This document shows positions 1-9,035 of a stretch of 64,000 bases of DNA, piece after piece (within the stretch, counting starts at the first letter, position 1; every line of letters starts with the position of its first letter). A model generated the notes under the pieces. The model saw nothing but the letters and a program-made list of their open reading frames with translations, had not been told where the DNA came from and did not search any database. Position numbers and translations under genes: made by a program. The DNA comes from Beverwykella pulmonaria (taxonomy: Eukaryota > Ascomycota > Dothideomycetes > Pleosporales > Melanommataceae), in contig BCHH01000012.1 of NCBI GenBank assembly GCA_001599595.1, positions 375,543-439,542 on the forward strand, read 5' to 3'.

Positions 1-1378
1 TGCACGGCTTGTCCCTGAGGGCGTTGTATGCTCTTCTGGTTTCGGTGTCGTTTCTGACTGCACTTTGTGCAGCGGATGCGGTGAGTGATTTACAGACGAA
101 AGGGAGGGCGGCAGTGGATGCACAGATTGCGAAGTCGAAGACTTGTACCAAGGATAAGCTGCAGGTGCGAAAGGAGTGGTAAGCCAAACCTATGTTGACA
201 TTTGCGAGCTGCGCTAATAGAAAGTGATAGGGGCGACATTTCCGCTGCTGAAAAGAAGGCGTATATCGCTGCCGTCTTGTGTATGAACCCTGGTGTCAAG
301 TAGTGTTGGGAAGAAGCTAAATAGTCGTCAGGCTTCATCCAGAAACCGTCTAAGCTCAGCGCAACAAACTACCCCGGAGCCAAGTCTCGCTATGACGATT
401 TCGTGGCCGTCCATATCAAGAACTCACTGAGCATTCATGGAACCGTAAGTTACTCGCTCGCCCTATCCTTGGACGAACCAAGTAACAGTGTGCAAGGGAA
501 ACTTCTTATCATGGCACCGATACTACACGTGGGCGTACGAGCAATCTCTGAGAAACGAGTGTGGGTATAATGGAACCCAGCCAGTGCGTGCTAAACTTTC
601 TACTATCCTCGTTAGCCTTGTTATACTGACAGTCGCGAACAGTACTGGGACTGGGGCAGATGGGCATCCAGCCCGGAGACATCTCCTATCTTCGACGGAA
701 GCGACACAAGCATGAGCGGACAAGGCATCAAGACCACTCACTCGAGCAACGGTCTGAAGCCTGCTGGTAACGGAGGAGGCTGCATCGAGAAGGGCCCGTT
801 CAAAGACATGAAGGTGAATCTCGGGCCTATGGCCGCGATGGCCGACACCACACCACGTAAGTCGTTTTCGTCTTCTTCCACTGCCTCAATACTAATACGG
901 CATAGCCAAGAATCCCCGCTCCGACGGCTTCGGCTACAATCCGCGCTGCATCAAACGCGACCTCTCTAACTACCTGACGGCCCGCGATGCCACCACCGCC
1001 AAGATTGCCTCTCTGATTACCGGCTCTGCAAATATCAACGCCTTCCAAACCAACATGCAATCCCAGAACGGTGTGCATAGTGCCGGCCACTTCACCATTT
1101 CCGGCGACCCCGGGTCGGACTTCTATGTGTCACCCGGAGACCCCGCCTTCTGGCTACATCATGGAATGATTGATCGGACGTGGTATATCTGGCAGACGCA
1201 GGACTTCGCCAATAGGCAACAGGTTATTGCCGGTGGCACGAGTATGTACGGCGGCGGAAAGGCGCAGACACTTGAGGATGTTGTAGATCTGGATGTGGTC
1301 AATATTGACGGGAAGACGTGGAAGATCAAAGAGTTGGTTAGCACTGTTGATGGGCCGTTTTGCTACGTTTATGAGTAA
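1..1378 (+). CDS. Secreted tyrosinase (type-3 copper oxidase), first base missing
   Basis: Short fungal tyrosinase that would oxidise monophenols and o-diphenols to quinones outside the cell. Exons read 1-178, 231-294, 343-444, 497-583, 643-856 and 906-1378. The window starts with TG followed by an open hydrophobic leader, so the A of the start codon is probably the base just before the window; the protein would then be 372 residues. Residues 2-26 look like a signal peptide ending near ALCAADA. Copper site A is visible as His105, His113 (in HGT) and His122 (in SWHRYY). Site B is His273 and His277 (HSAGH) and His300/301 in FWLHHGMIDR. The length fits the short secreted tyrosinases, which lack the long C-terminal cap of classical fungal enzymes. 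The donor of intron 2 (GTCAAG at 295) is weak but is the only one that keeps the conserved KPSKLS frame. Confidence 0.9.
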
Positions 1379-3022
1379 GGAGAGGCAGATAGAGAGACAT
1401 GAAATTTTCTAGCAGTGACAATAACTTGACTTTCTAGGCGTAGATACCTCCTAAACCACGTTTCAAATCTTATGATTTCGTGAAGAGGAACTAGGTTGTT
1501 GTTGAATTGTGATGAAATGTTTCACCTCAATCGATGTTGTGATGAGGTTGTTCGCCGTTCCTTCCCCAAATTCGGGGTGCAGCAAAAGAATCAGCCATGC
1601 AGAAGCGAACCTTCCTAGTTCGGCAATTCCAAACAGCTGTCGAATGCTGCTACATACAAAATCAATCACGGGGCTGTCCGGCTTCGGCGTAGAGCTGACT
1701 AACTAGCGCCACTCGTGCGCTCGCGCCTGCCGCTAACGGTGGATAAGTTCGCGCGTCGTCGCTGTTCCCTTTCTCTTTCTCTCCACAACCAGAATCTGAG
1801 CAGAGTGTACGTATCACCCCGACGCCCCCCTCCCGCAACCTACATCAGTACCATTCTTCACTTTATGTGTCGCAAACCCTGATCGCTTGCAACATCGCCG
1901 TCCGCTCTTCACTAATCTAACCCACCTCTAGATCCCAATGACAGACAAAACCATGACAGCAAGGTTCCCCCGCGGCTAATCACCCGGTGGTCTCTCTGGC
2001 TGACCCAAGAACGGAAAGCGAAGGGAGTGCCTTGTCCCAAAACAAGCATGATCAGCAGCCTTACACCACCGTTACTGATCCTCTCTCACTCTGGTGTCCC
2101 CCATCCCCTCTACGACCCGCCCAACCGCCCCCGCCGCGCGATGAGGAAAAAGTAAAAGATTCGAAGCAAAGCGTCGTGCCAGCACGCGCTGCTGATGAGT
2201 TAGAATATTGTAGTTTTCAATCCGAGCGCCTTGGTAGTGCGGGGGTGTGGAGTTTTTGTTGTTGGGAGAGTGCGTTGTTGGGTGTGTGGAAGGGGTTATA
2301 TACTTTCGGACGTTACTCAGGAGATTGGGGCGTCCAAGGGTCCGGTGATGATGTTCTGTCGTAAAGGCGGGGCATAAAAGCCAAAGTTGAATGGGCAACC
2401 CGGAGTTGCTAGTCGCGAGACTGGCAGACCTTGTGTTCGTTGCTCTTGAGAACAAAGCAGAGAGCTGATCTGAGGACCACTAGATAGACAGAAGTTTCGA
2501 GGAGTACTGCCATAGGGAGATATAGTTGAACCCCATTCGCGTAATCTCTGTTTGGGCGATATTAATGCCTGGGCAAAATCCACTTACTAGCAAACTTGAC
2601 TGTTACCCCGATGCCTGATAAATCCATTGAGTATGCCTATGTTAGCTCGAAGGCCTATATCGGACGCTGAAAGGCAAGCAATACGTTACCTTCAAGTTTT
2701 AACTACCCTTAATTCATATTTCCGATAACCTCACTCATTCTATATATCCCTTAATCAAAGCCAATAAGGCTGTTAGTATAGTAGGCAAACAGAAAACCAG
2801 TCAGCAAATGTACCAACCTCAGCGTTTGTTCCAAACGCTCGAAGCTTTTCCTTACTACTCTCTCTCTCTCTCTATCTCTGTCCATAAGTCGCTACTGGCC
2901 TTTTTAAGACCCATGCTTACCGCTTCTTCCTTCCTCCCCTTGTTTCTTTTCTCTCTCTCAAATACCCCCTCGCTTTTCTCTTCTCTAAATTCCTACACTT
3001 TTATTTCTATATTACGTCTACA

Positions 3023-3349
3023 ATGTCTGCAGATATTGACTTTACTCATAGGTCCACTCCTGCAGGCGACGGTGGATCTTTTTTCTGCTTGAAATCCAAC
3101 AGGAAAAGGGCACTTCTGATTCGTCCAAATACAATAAACAACCCTATATTCGTACTGTTGTTCCAGGGTGTAGCCACTCCACCTCTTTCCAAGAGCAACA
3201 GAAGGCAGGTAGAGGGTGTACATAATTTATCGGATTCGGTTTTAAACCAGCTTCGGGCATCAACCGCTCTCACCGTTTCATGTTTTGAGAATGTACAGGA
3301 AGGTTCGCCCCCTGGAAGAGAGGTGTGCAGTGAGGGCTCGTATTGGTAA
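3023..3349 (+). CDS. Candidate small orphan ORF (108 aa)
   Basis: An ATG in a good fungal context (CTACAATGTCT) follows about 90 nt of CT-rich sequence typical of fungal promoters or 5' leaders and opens a 108-codon frame without introns. I do not recognise the product: no signal peptide, membrane segment or family motif is visible. The leader is the only argument in favour; composition does not clearly distinguish it from chance, so this is a weak call. Confidence 0.2.
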   Translation: MSADIDFTHRSTPAGDGGSFFCLKSNRKRALLIRPNTINNPIFVLLFQGVATPPLSKSNRRQVEGVHNLSDSVLNQLRASTALTVSCFENVQEGSPPGREVCSEGSYW

Positions 3350-3955
3350 CTCCATCTGGACCTGTACGCCCCAGATAGGACCTTTCATTTTATCGGCCCC
3401 CACACTACTACTACTACAGCAAGGTGATTTTGATGTTACCTGTATGCAGGGCGTTTAACGCCCGTAGTCTGAAAATGCAGTCAGCTGACACAGCTCAACC
3501 GAATAACATTGCGGCTGAACAACCCCGCCCAGCGCATTCAGGCGTAAGTAAGACGTAGTCCTCGTAACTGTTGGTAGTGAATACGTTGTAAATTCGAACT
3601 ACGTAATGTAACCGTATACTATATGTAAGCAGGATACCACTGCAATGCTGAAATAGTCAATGGGCGCGGCAAGCTGGACAAACGGACAAAGACGGGAAGT
3701 GGTTCTACTCCAATGTGAGATTTCAGAAACTAGGCAGGAAGTTGTAGACTGGATGTAGAAATAGAGCACAACTGCACGGCACTGTGGGTATCTTTCTTGC
3801 AGGCAACATGCGTTGGGCACTAGGTTTTGCAACCTGAAGACGCCTGAATATATATATTTCCAGAATAGATATATATACTATTCAGCTTGCACAACCCCTG
3901 GGTTGGTAATTACAAGATATTCGTTGTTGCACTAGGTGTGAATCCGGGCTCATAA

Positions 3956-4054
3956 CTGTAAGCAGAGTGTTTGTGATATGTACAGCTGATATATATATGA
4001 TGGACTGATTAGTCAGTGGTATATCCACGTGATTGTATTGTGTACGGCTTACAG
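3956..4054. mobile_element. Short terminal-inverted-repeat element (MITE-like)
   Basis: A 99-bp unit starts CTGTAAGC and ends GGCTTACAG, so its ends are inverted repeats of each other. Its interior is clearly homologous, in the opposite orientation, to 63249-63376: both share the core GGACTGATTAGTCAGTGG, the ATATATAT run and GTACAGCTGATA. The second copy lies beside a Tc1/mariner-like transposase fragment, so this is probably a non-autonomous or solo remnant of the same family. Confidence 0.6.
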
Positions 4055-4279
4055 GTTTAAAATATTTCCAAATGAAGCCAAGTGCCATTGCTACTTTCCC
4101 TCTAGAATGAGGGCGCGGATAATCTTGTTTCTAAAACGGAGCTCGCTCTAAGGCTAGTTTAGTCCGAGCTGCATCCCTAAATTCATTGCTGACATGGTGG
4201 ACTGTGCCAACAATGACAGTCATAAGTCGGTTGATTCTTCTCCAACCACCATTTCTCATCCCACTATACCGCAAGCACA

Positions 4280-6319
4280 ATGAGCTCTTATGTTGATAGA
4301 ACTAGCGGTCATGTCTTTGATTGGCCTTCGTCGTTCTTCAGATTGGCGATCACGACGGTATGGCATCCCCTGAATGCGTGTATGTAGCTTGACTGTTTTG
4401 CAATTGACGACTACATGCAGGCATTGATAATATTGCTTTCAAAGGCTGTATACAACATTCTCTTTCACCCACTCGCAGACTTTCCTGGCCCCTTCTTAGG
4501 CCGTACGTCGCTGGTAGGTCCACTCACTACATAGGACTAACTAGTTGTTATACTCATTTGGTTATCTAAACCGTAGCTATGGCGATTTAAGAATAGTGCA
4601 GGTGGAAAAATCCACATTGCAATCGAGAAATTGCATCGACAGTATGGTAAGGGTGTCTATAGTGCGACCAACTGTCATGCACTAACACCACCAGGCCCCA
4701 TTGTCCGCATCTCCCCAAACGAACTCTCATTTGCATCCGTTGAGTCCTGGCGGGCCATCTACGGACATGCTTCTCCAGGCAAAGAGGTCATGCGCAAGAG
4801 CCCATTCTACGATATCTTCGGCTCTGGTTTTAAACAGTCCTGTATTGGTAGCGAGCGGGATCCGAATAAGCATGGAAGCATGCGGCGCATGCTGTCTGCA
4901 GCATTCTCGCAGCGGGCTTTACTAGAACAGGAGGCAATAGTTGCCCATACGATCGACAGATTCGTGGAAGTCCTTGGAGAGCAAGGAAAGAACGGAACCG
5001 AAGCATTGAACATGACGAAATGGTATGAGATGGTCAGCTTCGATATTCTTGGAGAGATGGCCTTCGGGGAATCCTTTCACAGTATCGAAACCGGTGCGTT
5101 ACTTGAATCATGCTCATGCTTTGAGGTGTTGGTTTAGCGCATCTGATGATTGACTCTACTCTAGGTAAACCCCACTTCTGGTCTGACCTGGTACTGGAGC
5201 ATTTATATTTTATCACTTTGATCGACAATTTGAGCCGTCTTCCATTCGCGGCGGTAATCTTTAGGACCCTCTTCCCTTCCACTCTCGTTGTCAGGAATCG
5301 AAATTCCGAGTTCAGCAGAAAGCAGGTTGAAAGGTAGGCTCTCTAGGCGCTAACTCTCCCGTGGAAACCACTGCTGAATCAAAGCTTCATGCAGGCGTCT
5401 GAATTCCCAAAACTCGCGGAAAGACTTTCTCACTCACCTTGTCCAAAAGGTGCGCGACGGCGAAGTGCAGCGGGAGGAGATGACAGCACATGTCTCTACA
5501 CTAGCGTATGCATTTCGAGCTTCATCTTCCAGTTTAACCTTGCGACAAGCCTTCAAAGAAGTCAGCATTTCCCGCAGCGTGAAGTCACTGCTAACTCTCC
5601 GTGACGCAGCATTGCTGGCGGCGAATCCGTCTCAACTTTCCTTGCTGGGACCACCTTTTTCCTGCTCAAGAAGCCATCCACTATGAATAAGCTCACCTCT
5701 GAGATTAGAAATGCATTTCCATCTTACGAAACAATCAACGCGCAGAAGGCGCAGCAGCTACCGTATCTACAAGCCGTAATCAACGAAGGACTACGAATGT
5801 ACCCGCCTGGTTCGCAAGGCTTTCCCCGAGTCTCGACAGGATTTGAACTGCATTCAAAATACATTCCTCCTGGAGTAAGTAACTTTATCTGGAATAGCCT
5901 ATAGCTGTTTGAAAATGTTCACCACTAACACGAGCAAAAGACTGAAGTGTACACAAGTGCGTGGGCTGTGACTCACGACCCAGAGTACTGGGACAGCCCA
6001 ATGGAGTTTGTGCCCGAAAGATGGCTTGAGAGTAAGAGCCAAGTCATTCGAGAAGCAAGTCAGCCATTCTCACTGGGGCCAAGAGGCTGTCTTGGTCGAA
6101 AGTAAGTGCTCATATTGGTGGCTTTTCTACCCAGCGAAAAGGCTAATCAAAAGCAGTTTTGCATACATGGAAATGTTCCTACTACTAACTAAAATGCTAT
6201 GGAAATATGATCTTGAACTGATAAACAAGAACATGGATTGGTTGAAAGAGGGGAAGGTGTATGTAATGTGGTGGAAGCCTAAGCTTATGATTCGGCTCCA
6301 TCCACGTCATGACACATGA
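4280..6319 (+). CDS. Cytochrome P450 monooxygenase (ER-anchored)
   Basis: Complete nine-exon P450 of 502 residues. Exons: 4280-4357, 4421-4513, 4577-4646, 4695-5093, 5165-5333, 5395-5505, 5610-5874, 5941-6101, 6157-6319. All junctions are GT...AG and the frame closes exactly. The N-terminus has one hydrophobic anchor followed by the proline hinge ([10 protein letters not shown]). The I-helix oxygen motif is AGGES (residues 309-313), the K-helix ExxR is EGLR (366-369), the PERW motif is at 420-423 and the haem loop [10 protein letters not shown] carries ligand Cys445. The overall look is that of fungal isotrichodermin C-15 hydroxylase-like and related secondary-metabolism P450s; the substrate cannot be told. 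No biosynthetic backbone gene is adjacent, but a second, broken P450 lies immediately downstream on the other strand. Confidence 0.9.
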
Positions 6320-6369
6320 GATGTCATGCAAGTCATCATATTTATGTAGCTTTTTCTTTCCTCTTCAAT

Positions 6370-6790
6370 ATGAAATTGAAATACCGCAACGGCGCTAGTG
6401 TCACTTTGCCTGAGCTCTTCCAGCTTAGATCCTGCCTTGCCCACTCGACATCGGTTTCATCTGCGAAGCGCACCCTGTCCTAATGAAGCAGTGCAGCAAA
6501 GAAAACCATAAATTCTGCTTGGTTAAACTTGCGACCTAGGCACGCCCGCTTGCCATCGGAGAAAGTGAGCAACACCCCACATATTTGACGCGGTTTGTCG
6601 GCTGTTTTTTGCATCTTCGTGGCATCACCTGCAATCTCATCAACAGCGTGATTACTTCTTTTTTGATAGCATAGCATAACCCTCGCTCGGTAGGGTTGTC
6701 CCAATACTTTTTGTTGTAGCGAACACTGGGGGCACATCTTGGTAATCAGGGTAACACCGGCGTACAAACAAAGGTCTCATACTGTCATAT
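6370..6790 (-). pseudogene. Cytochrome P450 remnant (C-terminal end)
   Basis: Reading the minus strand, a haem-loop block FSDGKRACLGRKF followed by NQAEFMVFFAALL is clear, with the cysteine ligand present. It then hits an in-frame stop at 6480, after which the P450-like tail (DRVRFAD, then SSGKVTLAPL) continues in the same frame. Just upstream, NKKYWDNPTE, the usual block before the PERF/PSRF motif, sits in a different frame, so at least one frameshift is also present. No K-helix or N-terminal part is found upstream. This is the decayed 3' part of a P450 from a different subfamily than the intact neighbour, whose haem loop reads [10 protein letters not shown]. Confidence 0.75.
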
Positions 6791-7879
6791 CCTTTAGTGA
6801 CTTCAGCGGAGATATGGCTTTGAAGTGACTAACCATAAATCTGTGTAGATATTTGAGCTCAGAGAAATCGTCCTGAAATGACAACTGTTTCCGTCCTTGC
6901 ACTACGGCTCGTGCTCACACATTTCAATATTTCCAATCAACCTCTATTGTAGCGCAGGCTCCAATGCCAATACAATTAGACCGTAGGCAATGGAATTGGC
7001 AGTGGTCTTGTATTCTGGAATCACGTAGTCAGCGCCTGGGAAAGTTTCATATAGAAAACTACTCACCAGCCAATAAGTAGATGAAAAGATTGCCCATGAC
7101 CTCATCTTCTGTGAAAGCATGTTTTCTGGCCGTCTTGTCTCTTCCCGCTGCGGCTGCAGCTCCTCCTCCTCCTGATCGGCCTAGGACGATGATCTAATCA
7201 CCATATGTAGTAGATTCCAGCGCGCTCCTTTCGTTTCTTCTCCCAACCCGTTTTCTTTTTTCACGAATCATTTGCCAAAAATACTTCTCGAGCTGTGAAT
7301 GGGCCAGTTAAGCCTTTGTGTATGGCGAAATCCTTAGCAGCCAGGCGGAGAAAGCCAGAATCGTCAATATAAAAGTTATCGTGTCGCTAATGGCCCGTAG
7401 GAAGCTAGCTAATTTTATACCGGTTGGAATGTCTTTTGCCTGCTCCATCACTGATTCGAGCTTTTTACCAAAATCGGCAAGTGAGATAACAGCGAGTGTA
7501 AGTGCGTCCACATCTTCGTGTATATCTTTTGGGGTAGCTTTCGCTCATATTCTCAGAAGAGCTCGTGTTTGGCGCATTGTCTATCCAACATATGATTGCT
7601 ATCCCCGCTGCTGTCTGAGAACGTCGGCGCTGTGATGCGTACGTGGAAGTGGTATTCAACTCCTCCGGCGGTTGCTACATTGGACCCATACGGCTCGAGA
7701 ATCTCTATTCATACAAATATTGGCTTCCCGAAGATTTTCATGGGTAGACGACCTACTGTAGTTATCTCGAGGCTTAGTGAAATTGTAACATCGCTGCTTG
7801 TTCCACCGATACAATTTGTGCATATAAACGACCTTACATTATTTAGGAAAAGGATTCATCATTAGAAATACAATCTCTG
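6791..7879. other. Spacer with a possible decayed gene fragment
   Basis: No complete gene is seen. On the minus strand at 7308-7530 an open segment reads like real protein (KDIHEDVDALTLAV, then SLADFGKKLESVMEQAK, and a hydrophobic stretch ITFILTILAFSAWLL before the stop). Upstream of it the frame is broken by stops, so it may be the last exon of a lost gene. I do not recognise the family. Confidence 0.4.
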
Positions 7880-8551
7880 CAAGAAAAGTTATCGCAGCAA
7901 ATAGGCAAAATCTCCTACATGTTCAGCAGCAGCAACAGCAGGCAGGGAACCTAGCACCACAGAGTACTTGCAGCTTCAGGAAATCAACAACAATATTGCT
8001 GCCAGCAATCTCCAACTCCGCCACAACAATCCTGGCGTGAAGAAGGGTATCAAGCGCCAAAAAACAGCTGAGCAATTGTATAAACACGAGCAATTTACGT
8101 ACGCAATTGGCAAGGGCATGAACTCTTTTTGGTACGCAGAAAACATACTAAAAAAACACCTATTTCCGTACTATAAGGCTGTACAACAGGCCAATCCTAC
8201 AGCTACTGTTTTTATAAATGAGGATAACGCTCGGATCCACCGGAAAGCTCGCCGTTACGTTCAACATGAGATCACTATGCTGGACGTACAACTTGCGCCT
8301 CGTTCCCCGTTCTCGCCAGATTTACACCCAATTGAGCGTTATTTTGATAGGCTTGGGGGTTCTTGAATAACTATGAGGTCTACAATAGCTCCAGGTAATC
8401 GTAAAAAGCAGCCGGAGATGAGGTTGTAAGGATTTGGCAGGAGAATCCTGAGATGGCCAAATATATGGCCAAAATCCTCGCGCCGGCGTACTTTTTGAAG
8501 GTTGCAAAGCTCTGCATCAAATCTGATGGAAACAACAACTATACTGCATAG
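7880..8551 (+). pseudogene. Tc1/mariner-type DDE transposase, decayed
   Basis: The open segment 7968-8366 carries the second half of a DDE_3 (Tc1/mariner) transposase: VFINEDNARIHRKARRY holds the second catalytic Asp region, and LAPRSPFSPDLHPIE is the family's third-acidic-residue motif (usually SPDLNPIE). A second frame ending at the stop at 8549-8551 continues with a plausible C-terminus (DEVVRIWQENPEMAKYMAKI), so a frameshift separates the two around 8370-8420. A glutamine-rich stretch precedes the domain near 7920. The DNA-binding half and terminal repeats are not identifiable. The element cannot be active. Confidence 0.75.
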
Positions 8552-9035
8552 GATCAATACCAAAAAACCGATTATTTTACAGTTGTTTGATGGAATTTAG
8601 TTTGCTAACGATGCGGCAAGATTTTGATGATATGGCACGTGATTGCAAATTCAACGATTGCAATCCATTGTAGTTTTATTTTGACTATCCTCCTTTCTCG
8701 CTGTGACGACCTGCTCCCTGGAGAGCTAGTCACATGATTCATGGTCACCTGACCTTTTGGTGCACCCAGCCTGGTTAGCGCACGGCCCATGCGCGCTCTC
8801 CTTGTATATAGCTACCAGTCCCTCATCAGCTAGCTCTCCATCTTTTCGATTCTCGATACAGCACGGAAGCTCTTCTAGGAACAGGTCTTAACCTGATCCC
8901 ATATCCAGGAGCCCCTGCGCTGTGACACGTATGGTGGGGTATATATACCCCTCCACCCCTCCTCTCCCCAAACCTAGTTTTATTGATGTTGCAACCACCA
9001 GTTACTTTGCTCCGCTTGGTCTTTATAAAATCACA
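8552..9035. promoter_or_regulatory. Upstream region of the HET gene with palindromic TATA box
   Basis: This spacer ends with a perfect 16-bp palindrome GGGGTATATATACCCC at 8936-8951, which contains a TATA box about 85 nt before ATG 9036. Pyrimidine-rich sequence (CTCCACCCCTCCTCTCCCC) follows directly. Another TATA-like run, TTGTATATAG, lies near 8801. Its position between the two candidate start codons (8922 and 9036) favours 9036 as the real start. Confidence 0.45.

Larger units (their letters stand above)
1379..4279. other. Long intergenic spacer
   Basis: No gene with recognisable homology is visible between the tyrosinase and the P450. The stretch holds a CT microsatellite (about 2857-2880), an 8-bp inverted repeat at 2821-2839, pyrimidine-rich promoter-like DNA around 2930-3020 leading into a small orphan open frame (3023-3349), AT-rich palindromic sequence near 3848-3885 and a small DNA-transposon relic at 3956-4054. 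The many short frames elsewhere show no family signature. Confidence 0.6.

Noticed and set aside
8922..9035. Upstream ATG extending the HET protein by 38 residues
   Set aside because: It lies before the palindromic TATA box, and the added residues look like promoter-derived low-complexity sequence. Kept only as an alternative.
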